DNA of 64,000 nucleotides from Actinacidiphila epipremni (lineage in GTDB: Bacteria; Actinomycetota; Actinomycetes; Streptomycetales; Streptomycetaceae). Position 1 is the first letter of the stretch. Each line of letters begins with the position of its first letter. The notes below the pieces were generated by a model. The model was not told the origin of the DNA. It saw only the letters and a list, made by a program, of their open reading frames with translations, and made no database searches. Below, piece after piece: positions 51,967 through 62,433 of the stretch. Made by a program: the position numbers and the translations under genes. Location of the stretch: positions 62,001 through 126,000 of the forward strand of contig NZ_JAATEJ010000015.1 in assembly GCF_012034175.1 (NCBI RefSeq). Reading direction: 5' to 3'.

Positions 51967-52980
51967 GTGGCGATGGCAAGGGCGGGAACGAAGGCGCTGG
52001 GCGCGCTGCTGGCGGTGGCGCTCGGCGCGGCGGGCCTGGCCGGGTGCAGCAGCACCGGCGGCAAGCGCGCGGAGGACCGGGCCAAGAGGCTCGCGGCGAA
52101 CGGCTCGGCCGTGAACACCCCGCACTGGACCTTCGCGATGGTCACCCACTCCGGGGCCGGCGACACCTTCTGGGACATCGTGCAGAGCGGCGCCAAGCAG
52201 GCCGCGGCCAAGGACAACATCAAGTTCGTCTACTCCAGCAGCGACCAGGGCGACCAGCAGGCCCAGCTCGTGCAGGCCGCGATAGACAGCCACGTCGACG
52301 GCCTGGTCGTCACCCTCGCCAAGCCCGACGCGCTCAAGGCCGTCGTCGCCAAGGCGGTCAGCGCCGGCATCCCGGTCATCACGATCAACTCCGGCGCCGC
52401 CCAGTCCCGGCAGTTCGGCGCGCTCACCCACATCGGCCAGGACGAGACGATCGCCGGCAACGCCGTCGGCGAGGAGCTCAACACCCGCGGCAAGAAGCAC
52501 GCCCTGTGCGTGCTGCACGAGCAGGGCAACGTCGGCCTGGAGCAGCGCTGCGCCGGCGCGAAGGAGAAGTTCACCGGGCAGATGGACAACCTGTACGTCA
52601 ACGGCACCAACATGCCCGACGTGCTGTCCGCCATCCAGGCCAAGCTGCAGTCCGACCCGGGCATCGACTCGGTCGTGACGCTCGGCGCGCCCTTCGCCGA
52701 CACCGCCGCCAAGGCCAAGCAGCAGGCCGGCTCCAAGGCCGAGATCGACACCTTCGACCTCAACGCGCAGGTCGCCGCCTCGCTCAAGAACGGCACGATC
52801 GGCTTCGCCGTCGACCAGCAGCCGTATCTGCAGGGCTACGAGGCGATCGACCTGCTGTGGCTGTACCGCTACAACAACGACACCCTCGGCGGCGGCCAGC
52901 CGGTGCTCACCGGCCCGCAGATCGTCACCAAGGACGACGCCGACGCGCTGCTGAGCTACGCCAAGCGGGGGACCCGATGA
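51967..52980 (+). CDS. sugar/cyclitol-binding lipoprotein (CUT2 ABC importer)
   Basis: The 337-residue type I periplasmic-binding protein has a lipoprotein signal ending in LAGC and the family pattern FAMVTHSGAGDTFWDIVQSG, then IDSHVDGLVVTLAKPDALK and INSGAAQSRQFGALTHIGQDE. GTG 51967 is used; ATG 51973 is near. It is the first gene of a coupled importer set, 160 bp downstream of the GntR gene. The likely cargo is myo-inositol or a related polyol because of the neighbours. Confidence 0.92.
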   Translation: MAMARAGTKALGALLAVALGAAGLAGCSSTGGKRAEDRAKRLAANGSAVNTPHWTFAMVTHSGAGDTFWDIVQSGAKQAAAKDNIKFVYSSSDQGDQQAQLVQAAIDSHVDGLVVTLAKPDALKAVVAKAVSAGIPVITINSGAAQSRQFGALTHIGQDETIAGNAVGEELNTRGKKHALCVLHEQGNVGLEQRCAGAKEKFTGQMDNLYVNGTNMPDVLSAIQAKLQSDPGIDSVVTLGAPFADTAAKAKQQAGSKAEIDTFDLNAQVAASLKNGTIGFAVDQQPYLQGYEAIDLLWLYRYNNDTLGGGQPVLTGPQIVTKDDADALLSYAKRGTR

Positions 52981-54034
52981 CCGGGCTCGCGCCGCTGCTC
53001 GACCCGGGCGCCGCAGCCGGCGCCGACGAGCGGCTGTCGCCGCGCTCGGCGGCCAGGCGGCTGCTGGGCCGCCCGGAGCTGGGCGCGGTCGTCGGCGCGG
53101 TCGCGGTCTTCGTCTTCTTCGCCGTCGCCGCCGACCCGTTCCTGCACTGGTCCAGCTTCGGCACGGTGCTCTACGCCTCGTCCACCATCGGCATCATGGC
53201 GGTGCCCGTCGCGCTGCTGATGATCGGCGGCGAGTTCGACCTGTCGGCGGGCGTGATGGTCACCAGCTCCGCGCTGATCTCCTCGATGTTCAGCTACCAG
53301 ATGACGGCCGACACCTGGGTCGGCGTCGGCGTCTCGCTGCTGGTCACGCTGGCCTTCGGCGCCTTCAACGGGATCATGCTGGTGCGCACCAAGCTGCCCA
53401 GCTTCATCATCACGCTCGGCACCTTCCTGATGCTCACCGGCCTGAACCTGGGCCTGACCAAGCTCATCAGCGGCACCGTCGCCACCAAGTCCATCGGCGA
53501 CATGGAGGGCTTCCCCGCCGCCAGGGACGTCTTCGCCTCGCACTGGACGATCGGCTCGGTGGACCTCCAGGTCACCATCGCGTGGTGGCTCGGCCTGGTC
53601 GCCGTCGCCACCTGGGTGCTGCTGCGCACCCGCGCCGGCAACTGGATCTTCGCCGCCGGCGGCAACGCCGAGGCCGCCCGCGCGGTGGGCGTGCCCGTCG
53701 CCCGCACCAAGGTCGGGCTGTACATGGCGGTCGCCTTCTGCGCCTGGATCTCCGGGCAGCACCTGCTGTTCTCCTTCGACGTGGTGCAGTCCGGGGAGGG
53801 CGTCGGCAACGAGTTCCTGTACATCATCGCGGCCGTCATCGGCGGCTGCCTGATGACCGGCGGCTACGGCAGCGCCATCGGCTCGGCCGTCGGCGCGTTC
53901 ATCTTCGGCATGACCAGCAAGGGCATCGTCTACGCCCAGTGGAACCCGGACTGGTTCAAGTTCTTCCTCGGGGCGATGCTGCTGCTCGCCACCCTGCTCA
54001 ACGCCTGGGTCCGCAGGCGCGCGGAGGCCACCGC

Positions 54035-54038
<4 letters not shown>
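52977..54038 (+). CDS. CUT2-type ABC transporter permease
   Basis: The 353-residue membrane protein of the ribose/inositol permease family (RbsC-like) has about ten hydrophobic segments. Conserved loops are LMIGGEFDLSAGVMV (the GGIDLSVG region), KLPSFIITLGT, and AAGGNAEAARAVGVPVARTK, which contacts the ATPase. ATG overlaps the binding-protein stop. The first 35 residues are cytoplasmic. Confidence 0.93.
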
Positions 54039-54894
<856 letters not shown>

Positions 54895-54898
<4 letters not shown>

Positions 54899-56043
54899 GT
54901 GCCAACCGTGAACGTGTGTACCGCGGCAGCGCCGCCAGAGCGACCGTGTGGCGCAATGTCAGCGGCGCCGAGCGCCGGGAGCGGCGCAGCCATCTGAGCG
55001 CGCCGCGGGTGCCCACCGTCGGCATCGACATCGGCGGCACCAAGGTGATGGCCGGGGTCGTCGACGCCGACGGCAACATCCTGGAGAAGGTCCGCACCGA
55101 GACGCCCGACAAGTCCAAGAGTCCCAAGGTCGTCGAGGACGTCATCGTCGAGCTGGTGCTGGACCTGTCCGAGCGGCACGACGTGCACGCCGTCGGCATC
55201 GGCGCGGCCGGCTGGGTCGACGCCGACCGCGACCGCATCCTGTTCGCGCCGCACCTGTCGTGGCGCGACGAGCCGCTGCGCGAACGGCTCGCCGACCGGC
55301 TGCTGGTCCCCGTCATGGTCGACAACGACGCCAACACCGCCGCGTGGGCCGAATGGCGCTTCGGCGCCGGCCGCGGCGAGGACGACCTGGTGATGATCAC
55401 GCTGGGCACCGGCATCGGCGGCGCGATCCTGGAGGACGGCCACGTCAAGCGCGGCCGGTTCGGCGTCGCCGGCGAGTTCGGCCATATGCAGGTCGTGCCC
55501 GGCGGCCACCGCTGCGCGTGCGGCAACCGCGGCTGCTGGGAGCAGTACAGCTCGGGCAACGCCCTGGTCCGCGAGGCCCGCGAGATGGCCGCCGCCGACT
55601 CACCGGTCGCGTACGGCATCATCGACCGGGTCGGCGGGGTCGTCGGCGACATCACCGGCCCGCTGATCACCGAGCTGGCCCGGGCCGGCGACCCGATGTG
55701 CGTGGAGCTCTTCCAGGACATCGGGCAGTGGCTCGGCGTCGGCATCGCCAACCTCGCCGCCGCCCTCGACCCGTCCTGCTTCGTCATCGGCGGCGGCGTC
55801 AGCGCGGCGGACGATCTGCTCATCACTCCCGCGAGGGACGCCTTCCGCCGTACGCTGACCGGCCGCGGCTACCGCCCCGAGGCGCGGATCGCCAAGGCCG
55901 AGCTCGGCCCCGAGGCCGGCATGGTCGGCGCCGCCGACCTCGCCCGGCTGGTCGCCCGCCGCTTCCGCCGCACCAACCGCCGCCGTATCGAGCGCTACGA
56001 GCGCTACGGGCGGATCTACGGCCGCCAGGGGGCCGACTCGTGA
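54895..56043 (+). CDS. ROK family sugar kinase
   Basis: The 382-residue kinase has the ATP-phosphate loop VGIDIGGTKVMAGVVD, catalytic Asp in VMVDNDANTAAWAEW, the zinc motif CACGNRGCWEQY and GTGIGGAI. TTG 54895 overlaps the ATPase stop (TTGA) and gives the N-terminal GSAARATVWRN and RRSHLSAPRVP, which Streptomyces orthologues also have, so the early start is favoured over GTG 54916. It probably phosphorylates a sugar brought in by the adjacent importer or acts as a glucokinase. Confidence 0.9.
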
Positions 56044-56747
56044 CCACCACCCCGGAGCAGGCCGTACCGCAGCACGGCCCCGCCGACGGCGCGCCCGAGG
56101 GCCCCGCCCGCACGGACCCGGACCTGCCCCCCGACGCCGGCGGCAGCGGCGGCGGGGCCGGCGGCGGCGCCCCGCGGGCCGGCCACGGCGGCGGCCCCGC
56201 GCCCGTGCCGCCGCGCGAGATCCCGCGCTGGATGCGCTGGGTCGTCGTCCCCCTGCTGGTCCTGGTGCCGCTCGGCTACGTCCTGATCTCCGCCGCGCAG
56301 AGCCGCGGCGCCGGCGCCGACGCCCAGAAGGCCGCCGCCGCCCGGCACCTGACGTGGGTGGTGCCCAGCGAGCTCCAGCGCCGCATCTACCAGGTGCCGA
56401 TCCCCGACCGGACCGTCCACGACGGCTTCCTGGAGACCAACTCCTGGGACACCAGCACCCTCTACTGCCAGTTCACCACCACCTCCGGCGGCCTGGACAC
56501 CTTCCTCGCCGGGCTCGGCACCAGCCGCGCCGCCCTGAAAGAGGGAAAGCTGGCGATCAGCGACCAGCAGGCCGCCCAGGTCGACTGGAACTTCCACGTC
56601 CCCGGCCACTACTGGTCGGGCATGTCCACCCACCAGGTCGGCGACAAACCCGATCACGACATCACCGTGGACCTGACCCACCCCGACACTCCGGTGGTCT
56701 ACGTGGTCTCCACCGTCAACTTCCAGCACGGCTTCGGGGGTGGGTGA
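56040..56747 (+). CDS. single-pass membrane protein of unknown function
   Basis: The 235-residue protein has a 60-residue disordered cytoplasmic N-terminus rich in Gly, Pro and Ala, one transmembrane helix (WVVVPLLVLVPLGYVLISA, about residues 66-84) and an extracytoplasmic domain of 150 residues with several aromatic residues. No family is recognised. GTGA overlap with the kinase gene shows co-translation with the sugar importer set, so it may assist uptake or signalling; this is inference. Confidence 0.75.
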   Translation: MTTTPEQAVPQHGPADGAPEGPARTDPDLPPDAGGSGGGAGGGAPRAGHGGGPAPVPPREIPRWMRWVVVPLLVLVPLGYVLISAAQSRGAGADAQKAAAARHLTWVVPSELQRRIYQVPIPDRTVHDGFLETNSWDTSTLYCQFTTTSGGLDTFLAGLGTSRAALKEGKLAISDQQAAQVDWNFHVPGHYWSGMSTHQVGDKPDHDITVDLTHPDTPVVYVVSTVNFQHGFGGG

Positions 56748-56781
56748 TTGCGACGCCCGGCGCAGTAGGTAGCGTGAAGCG

Positions 56782-58110
56782 ATGAGCGAGCTGACGACCG
56801 ACGCGCCCGTGGGCGCGGCAGCCGACTACACGGCCGGTTTCCCGGCCGGCCACGACGACGACATGGACGACCTGTACGACGACGCACCGCCCCTGCAGTA
56901 CCGCTTCGACGGCCCCGAGACCGCCCCCGTGCTGGTCCTCGGACCGGCGCTGGGCGCGACCTGGCACATGTGGGACCGCCAGCTGCCGCAGCTCAGCGAG
57001 ACCTGGCGGGTACTGCGCTACGAGCTGCCCGGGCACGGCGGCGCGCCCGCCGAGCCGGCGTCCTCGGTCGACGACCTGGCCCGGCGGCTGCTCGCGGTGC
57101 TCGACGACGAGGGCATCGACACCTTCGGCTACGCCGGCTGCGCCCTGGGCGCGGCCATCGGCGCCCGGCTGGCCCTGCTGCGGCCCGACCGGGTCGCCGC
57201 CCTCGCCCTGGTGTCGGCGTCCGCCCGCTTCAACACCGCCGACATGTGGCGGCAGCGCGGGGTGGTCGTCCGCGCCAACGGCCTGGAGCGCACCGCGCAG
57301 GCCGGCCCGCAGCGCTGGTTCACCGAGGCGTTCCTCGCCACCCAGCCGGCCATCACCGAGTGGGCGGTGCGGATGGTCGCCACCACCGACCAGGCCTGCT
57401 ACGTCGCCGCGTGCGAGGCGCTGGCCGCCTTCGACATCCGCGACGCCCTCGGCAGCATCAGCGTGCCCACCCTGGTCGTCGCCGGCGCCGACGACACCGA
57501 GACCCCGCCGGCCGACGCCCGGCTGCTGGTCGCCGGCATCCCCGACGCCCGGCTCGCCGTCGTGCCCGCGACCGGCCACCTCGCACCGGTGGAGGAGCCC
57601 GCCGCGGTCGGCGACCTGCTCGCCACCCACTTCGCCACCGCCTGGCAGGACCACACCGCGGCGCTCCCGCAGCCCCCGCCGCCCGTGCCGCCGGTCCCCG
57701 CCCCGCGGATGCCCGCCGCCGCCGTGCCCGACCGGCTCGCCGACGGCAACCGGCTGCGCGCCGAGATCATCGGCGCCAGCGCCGGCACCGACCGCGCCCC
57801 CGAGGCCCCCGACGCCTTCGGTGCCCGCTTCGACGACCTCGCCACCCGGTACGCGTGGGGCGAGATATGGTCCCGCCCGGGCCTGGACCGCCGCACCAGG
57901 GCCTGCGTGACGCTCACCGCGCTCGCCGTCACCGGGCAGCTCGGCGAGCTCGCCGACCACGTCCGCGGGGCGCTGCGGATCGGGCTGAGCCCGGCCGAGA
58001 TCGAGGAGGTGCTGGTGCACACCGCGGTCTACTGCGGGCTGCCCGCCGCCCGCGCCGCGATCGGCGCCGCCCGCACCGTCGTCGAGCAGGAGACCGGCGG
58101 GCATCCGTAG
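56782..58110 (+). CDS. alpha/beta hydrolase fused to carboxymuconolactone decarboxylase domain (PcaL-like)
   Basis: The 442-residue protein joins an alpha/beta hydrolase (residues 38-290, LGPALGATWHMWDRQ, ELPGHG) to a carboxymuconolactone decarboxylase domain (325-430, FGARFDDLATRYAWGEIW, RTRACVTLTALAVTGQLGEL). This is the layout of PcaL, which performs two steps of protocatechuate degradation. No other pca gene is near. The nucleophile elbow reads GCALG with Cys120 where Ser is normal. The function may therefore differ from that of PcaL. It starts 35 bp behind the membrane-protein gene. Confidence 0.88.
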   Translation: MSELTTDAPVGAAADYTAGFPAGHDDDMDDLYDDAPPLQYRFDGPETAPVLVLGPALGATWHMWDRQLPQLSETWRVLRYELPGHGGAPAEPASSVDDLARRLLAVLDDEGIDTFGYAGCALGAAIGARLALLRPDRVAALALVSASARFNTADMWRQRGVVVRANGLERTAQAGPQRWFTEAFLATQPAITEWAVRMVATTDQACYVAACEALAAFDIRDALGSISVPTLVVAGADDTETPPADARLLVAGIPDARLAVVPATGHLAPVEEPAAVGDLLATHFATAWQDHTAALPQPPPPVPPVPAPRMPAAAVPDRLADGNRLRAEIIGASAGTDRAPEAPDAFGARFDDLATRYAWGEIWSRPGLDRRTRACVTLTALAVTGQLGELADHVRGALRIGLSPAEIEEVLVHTAVYCGLPAARAAIGAARTVVEQETGGHP

Positions 58111-58192
58111 CACGAGGGACCGAAGGCCGCCGCCCCCCCCGGTCGGGGCACCGGCCGGCCGACCGACGCGTCACCGCGAGGGTGGAGAACCA

Positions 58193-58825
58193 GTGGAGCT
58201 GACCAAGAAACGGCACGCCTGCGTCCGGCTGGAGAAGGACGGGCAGACGCTCGTCATCGACCCGGGCGGCTTCAGCGAGCAGGACGCCGCCGAGGGCGCC
58301 GACGTCCTGCTCGTCACCCACGAGCACCCCGACCACTTCGACCCCGGCAAGCTGCGCGCCGTACTCGACGCCCGGCCCGCCGCCGAGCTGTGGGCGCTCG
58401 CCAGCGTCGCGGGACAGCTCGCCGCCGGCTACCCCGGGCGCGTGCACACCGTCGGCCAGGGCGACACCTTCACCGCCGCGGGCTTCGACGTCCAGGTGCA
58501 CGGCGAACTGCACGCCGTGATCCACCCCGACATCCCCCGGGTGACCAACGTCGGCTACCTCGTGGACGGCGCGGTCTTCCACCCCGGCGACGCCTTCACC
58601 GTGCCCGGCCACCCGGTGGACACCCTGCTGCTGCCCGTCCACGCGCCCTGGAACAAGATCTCCGAGGTCATCGACTACGTCCGGGAGGTCGCACCGCGCC
58701 GCTGCCTCGACGTCCACGACGCGCTGCTCGCCGATCTCGCCCGGCCGCTGTACGACACCCACGTCGGCAACCTGGGCGGCGCCGAGCACCTGCGGCTGGC
58801 CCCGGGCGAGGGCACCGAGGGCTGA
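58193..58825 (+). CDS. metallo-beta-lactamase-fold hydrolase (UlaG-like)
   Basis: The 210-residue protein has the metal motif THEHPDHFD at residues 42-50, VIDPGG before it and FHPGDAFT later, as in the UlaG/YycJ-like small MBL-fold group. The substrate is unknown. It starts at GTG 58193 after GGTGGAGAACCA and precedes the exonuclease gene by 36 bp. Confidence 0.88.
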   Translation: MELTKKRHACVRLEKDGQTLVIDPGGFSEQDAAEGADVLLVTHEHPDHFDPGKLRAVLDARPAAELWALASVAGQLAAGYPGRVHTVGQGDTFTAAGFDVQVHGELHAVIHPDIPRVTNVGYLVDGAVFHPGDAFTVPGHPVDTLLLPVHAPWNKISEVIDYVREVAPRRCLDVHDALLADLARPLYDTHVGNLGGAEHLRLAPGEGTEG

Positions 58826-58861
58826 GCGCCGTTGTCGGACCCAGCCGCTAGGTTGGGGGAC

Positions 58862-59644
58862 ATGCGCATCGCGACCTGGAACATCAACTCCATCACCGCC
58901 CGCCTGCCGCGGCTGCTCGGCTGGCTGGAGAGCAGCGGCACGGACGTCCTGTGCGTCCAGGAGACCAAGTGCACCGACGAGCAGTTCCCGTACGACGAGC
59001 TGCGCGAGCTGGGGTACGAGGCGGCGGTCAACGCCGACGGGCGGTGGAACGGGGTGGCGGTCCTCTCCCGGGTGGGCCTGGCCGACGTGGTCAAGGGCCT
59101 GCCCGAGGGGCCCGCCTACGAAGGGGTGCAGGAGCCGCGCGCGGTGTCGGCGACCTGCGGCGGCGCGGTGCGCGTCTGGTCGGTGTACGTGCCCAACGGG
59201 CGGGAGATCGGCCACGCGCACTACGCCTACAAGCTGCTGTGGCTCGACGCCCTGCGCGCGGCCGTGGCCGGCAGCGCGGCCGGCGACCTGCCGTTCGCGG
59301 TGCTCGGCGACTACAACGTGGCGCCGGCCGACGAGGACGTGTGGGACGTGTCGGTCTTCGAGGGCGCCACCCACGTCACCGCCCCCGAGCGGGACGCGCT
59401 GGCCGCGCTGCGCGCCACCGGCCTGACCGACGTCGTGCCGCGCCCGCTGAAGTACGACCACCCCTACACGTACTGGGACTACCGCCAGCTGGCCTTCCCC
59501 AAGAACCGCGGCATGCGCATCGACCTGGTGTACGGCAACGCGGCCTTCGCCAAGGCCGCCTCGGACGCGTATGTGGACCGCGAGGAGCGCAAGGGCAAGG
59601 GCGCCTCGGACCACGCCCCCGTGGTGGTCGACCTCGCCGTGTGA
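58862..59644 (+). CDS. xthA: exodeoxyribonuclease III
   Basis: The 260-residue AP endonuclease/3'-5' exonuclease of base-excision repair has WNINSITARLPRLLGWL, the metal ligand Glu in CVQETK, VYVPNGREIG, LGDYNVAP with the catalytic Asp/Asn, RIDLVYGN and the terminal SDHAPVVVDL. ATG 58862 begins exactly at the family start MRIATWNINS. Confidence 0.95.
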   Translation: MRIATWNINSITARLPRLLGWLESSGTDVLCVQETKCTDEQFPYDELRELGYEAAVNADGRWNGVAVLSRVGLADVVKGLPEGPAYEGVQEPRAVSATCGGAVRVWSVYVPNGREIGHAHYAYKLLWLDALRAAVAGSAAGDLPFAVLGDYNVAPADEDVWDVSVFEGATHVTAPERDALAALRATGLTDVVPRPLKYDHPYTYWDYRQLAFPKNRGMRIDLVYGNAAFAKAASDAYVDREERKGKGASDHAPVVVDLAV

Positions 59645-59780
59645 CCGCGGATGCCACCCCTCCCGGGGGACGGGCAGGGCGTGTCAAGGGCGGGATCGCC
59701 CGGATGGGGTGCGGCATATGTGCATGATGGCGGCACACGTTCCCTTCTCCCACCCCTCAGCCGTGCACCGGAGGCGCCAC

Positions 59781-60032
59781 GTGGACTCCCTACAGCAGCT
59801 GCCGAACATCGGGGCGGTGCTCGCCGAACGCCTGCGCCGCGCGGGCGTCGACGACGCGGGCGAACTGCGCCGGCTGGGCTCCGGCCGGGCGTTCGAGAAG
59901 ATCCGCCCCGAACTGCCCGAGGACGCTTGCACCCACACCCTGCTCGCCCTCGAAGGCGCGCTGCGCGGCATGCGGTGGACGGCGATCCCGCAGACCGAGC
60001 GGGACACCCTCGTCCACCGCGTGCTCGGCTGA
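59781..60032 (+). CDS. TfoX C-terminal-domain protein
   Basis: The 83-residue protein matches the TfoX_C helix-hairpin-helix domain: LPNIGAVLAERLRRAGV, ELRRLGSGRAFEKIR, ALEGALRGMRW. GTG 59781 has GGAGG seven bases upstream; earlier starts would add a non-homologous His-rich leader. In proteobacteria this domain is part of a competence regulator; standalone copies in actinobacteria have no known role. Confidence 0.8.
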   Translation: MDSLQQLPNIGAVLAERLRRAGVDDAGELRRLGSGRAFEKIRPELPEDACTHTLLALEGALRGMRWTAIPQTERDTLVHRVLG

Positions 60033-60048
60033 CGCGCCCGGCCCGCCG

Positions 60049-60786
60049 GTGGAGCCGCTGATCGTCCTGGACAAGGTCAACAAGCACTTCGGCTCGCTGC
60101 ATGTGCTCAAGGACATCGAACTGACGGTGGGGCGCGGCGAGGTCGTGGTGGTCATCGGTCCGTCCGGGTCGGGGAAGTCCACGCTGTGCCGGGCGATCAA
60201 CCGGCTGGAGCCCGTGCAGTCCGGCACCATCACCGTCGACGGCCGGCCGCTGCCCGCCGAGGGCCGGGCGCTCGCGCGGCTGCGCGCCGACGTCGGCATG
60301 GTCTTCCAGTCCTTCAACCTCTTCGCGCACCGCACCGTGCTGGACAACGTGATGCTGGCGCCGCTGAAGGTCCGCCGCCGCCCCCGGGCCGACGCCGAGC
60401 GCCGCGGCCGGGAGCTCCTCGACCGGGTCGGCCTGCTCGACCAGGCCGACAAGCTGCCCGCCCAGCTGTCCGGCGGGCAGCAGCAGCGGGTCGCGATCGC
60501 CCGGGCGCTGGCGATGGAGCCCAAGGCGATGCTCTTCGACGAGCCGACCTCCGCACTCGACCCGGAGATGATCAACGAGGTGCTGGAGGTCATGCAGCAG
60601 CTCGCCGAGGAGGGCATGACGATGGTCGTCGTCACCCACGAGATGGGCTTCGCCCGCTCCGCCGCCGACCGGGTCGTCTTCATGGCCGACGGGCGGATCG
60701 TCGAGGACCGGGTGCCGGAGGACTTCTTCACCGACCCGCGCACCGACCGGGCCCGCGACTTCCTGTCCAAGATCCTCCACCACTGA
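60049..60786 (+). CDS. polar amino-acid ABC transporter ATPase (GluA-like)
   Basis: The 245-residue ATPase has Walker A GPSGSGKST, Q-loop VFQSFNLFAHRTVLDN, signature LSGGQQQRVAIARAL, Walker B AMLFDEPTSALDPEM and switch VVVTHEMGFA, all diagnostic of the PAAT family. It begins a four-gene importer (ATPase, binding protein, two permeases) like the glutamate system gluABCD. GTG start, 16 bp behind the TfoX_C gene. Confidence 0.95.
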   Translation: MEPLIVLDKVNKHFGSLHVLKDIELTVGRGEVVVVIGPSGSGKSTLCRAINRLEPVQSGTITVDGRPLPAEGRALARLRADVGMVFQSFNLFAHRTVLDNVMLAPLKVRRRPRADAERRGRELLDRVGLLDQADKLPAQLSGGQQQRVAIARALAMEPKAMLFDEPTSALDPEMINEVLEVMQQLAEEGMTMVVVTHEMGFARSAADRVVFMADGRIVEDRVPEDFFTDPRTDRARDFLSKILHH

Positions 60787-60793
60787 GCCGCCC

Positions 60794-60841
60794 GTGCCCC
60801 CGCCCCCGCCCGTGCCCCCGCCCCCGCCCGTGCCCCCGACC
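60794..60841. repeat. 18-bp repeat with reiterated GTG start codons
   Basis: GTGCCCCCGCCCCCGCCC occurs at 60794 and 60812 and a partial third at 60830. Each copy supplies an in-frame GTG and Pro codons at the start of the binding-protein gene. Confidence 0.85.
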
Positions 60842-61789
60842 CCGCCTGCGCGCCTGCCCCCGACCGCGCGCCGCCCGCTCCCCGCCGCCCTGCTGCCGGC
60901 CCTGCTCGCCGTGCTCGCCGCCGCCCTGCTCGCCGGCTGCGGCCGGTCCGGCAGCCCGCCCGCCAAGGGCCCGCGCCCCGGCGACCTGCCCGTCTACCGC
61001 GTCGACACCGGCTTCACGCTGCCCTCCTCGCCCACCTGGACCCGCGCCCACCGCCGCGGCCGGCTCGTCGTCGGCGTCAAGGACGACCAGCCCTACCTCG
61101 GCGAGAAGGACCCGGCCACCGGGGCGTACTCGGGCTTCGACATCGAGATCGCCAAGATGACCGCCGCCTCCCTCGGCTTCCCCGCCGGCCGGCTCACCTA
61201 CCAGGCCATCGCGTCGGCCAACCGGGAGACCGCGCTGGCCAACGGGCAGATCGACATGTACGTCGGCACGTACACCATCAACGCGCTGCGCAAACGCCAG
61301 GTCGGCTTCGCCGGCCCGTACTACATGGCCGGGCAGGGCCTGCTGGTGCGCGCCGACGAGAACGGCATCCACGGCCCCGGCGACCTCGACGGCAGGAAGG
61401 TGTGCTCGGCGGCCGGCTCCAGCTCCATCCAGCGCATCGAGGCCGACTACCCGGCCGCGCGACCGGTCACGTACGACACCTACTCGGTGTGCGTGGACAA
61501 CCTGCTCACCTACCAGGTCGACGCCGTCACCACCGACGACTCGATCCTGCTCGGCTACGCCGCCAAGGCCCCCGAGGAGATGAAGCTGGTCGGCAGGCCC
61601 TTCTCCAAGGAGCCGTACGGCATCGGCCTGGCCAAGTCCGACACCGCGCTGCGGCTCGCGCTGGACGACGCGATCGTGGCGCACCAGAAGAACGGCGACT
61701 GGAAACGGGCCTACGACGTCACGCTGGGCCTGTCCGGCGTGCCCGCGCCCGCCCCGCCGCCGGTGGACCGCTACCAGGGGAGCGGCTGA
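60794..61789 (+). CDS. amino-acid-binding lipoprotein (GluB-like)
   Basis: The up-to-331-residue family 3 binding protein has a lipobox LLAGC and GRLVVGVKDDQPYLGEKD, YSGFDIEIAKM and SANRETALANGQIDMYVGTYTI, typical of glutamate-type receptors. Three in-frame GTGs (60794, 60812, 60830) lie in an 18-bp repeat that encodes VPPPPP, so the true start is ambiguous; all leave the basic n-region and hydrophobic segment intact. It is the second gene of the importer and ends by overlapping the permease start (TGATG). Confidence 0.92.
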   Translation: MPPPPPVPPPPPVPPTPPARLPPTARRPLPAALLPALLAVLAAALLAGCGRSGSPPAKGPRPGDLPVYRVDTGFTLPSSPTWTRAHRRGRLVVGVKDDQPYLGEKDPATGAYSGFDIEIAKMTAASLGFPAGRLTYQAIASANRETALANGQIDMYVGTYTINALRKRQVGFAGPYYMAGQGLLVRADENGIHGPGDLDGRKVCSAAGSSSIQRIEADYPAARPVTYDTYSVCVDNLLTYQVDAVTTDDSILLGYAAKAPEEMKLVGRPFSKEPYGIGLAKSDTALRLALDDAIVAHQKNGDWKRAYDVTLGLSGVPAPAPPPVDRYQGSG

Positions 61790-62433
61790 TGGACGTGCTG
61801 ACCGACAACCTCTCGCTCTACGGCCAGGGCCTGTGGGGGACCGTGCAGCTCACCCTGCTCGCCGGCGCGCTGTCGCTGGCCCTGGGGGTGCTGATCGCGG
61901 GCTTCCGGGTCTCGCCGGTCAAGGCGCTGCGGGCGTTCGGCACCGGATGGGTGACGGTGCTCCGCAACACCCCGCTCACGCTGCTGTTCTTCGCCGCGCT
62001 GCTGGGGCTGCCGCGGTTCGGGGTGGTGCTGCCCTTCACCGTCTTCGCCGTCCTGGCGCTCGGCGCGTACACCTCGGCCTTCATCTGCGAGGCGGTGCGG
62101 GCCGGCATCAACACCGTGCCGACCGGGCAGGGCGAGGCCGCCCGCAGCCTCGGCATGAGCTTCCGGCAGACGCTGTCGCTGGTGGTGCTGCCGCAGGCGG
62201 CCCGCTCGGTGATCTCGCCGATCGGCTCCACGCTCATCGCGCTGGCCAAGAACTCCGCCATCGCCGGGTCCTTCTCCGTCACCGAGCTGCTGGGCACGTA
62301 CAAGCCGCTGGGCGAACGGGGCTTCAGCGTCATCTGGAGCTTCGTGTGGATCGCGGTCGGCTATCTGATCGTCACCCTCGCGCTCGCCGGCATCTTCGGC
62401 CTGCTGGAGCGCCGCTTCGGGGTCCCGCGATGA
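61789..62433 (+). CDS. amino-acid ABC transporter permease (GluC-like)
   Basis: The 214-residue permease of the HisMQ family starts with a short periplasmic segment and GLWGTVQLTLLAGALSLALG. It has VTVLRNTPLTLLFF and the EAA loop QGEAARSLGMSFRQTLSLVV. Its start overlaps the stop of the binding-protein gene. It pairs with the next gene as the two halves of the channel. Confidence 0.94.
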   Translation: MDVLTDNLSLYGQGLWGTVQLTLLAGALSLALGVLIAGFRVSPVKALRAFGTGWVTVLRNTPLTLLFFAALLGLPRFGVVLPFTVFAVLALGAYTSAFICEAVRAGINTVPTGQGEAARSLGMSFRQTLSLVVLPQAARSVISPIGSTLIALAKNSAIAGSFSVTELLGTYKPLGERGFSVIWSFVWIAVGYLIVTLALAGIFGLLERRFGVPR

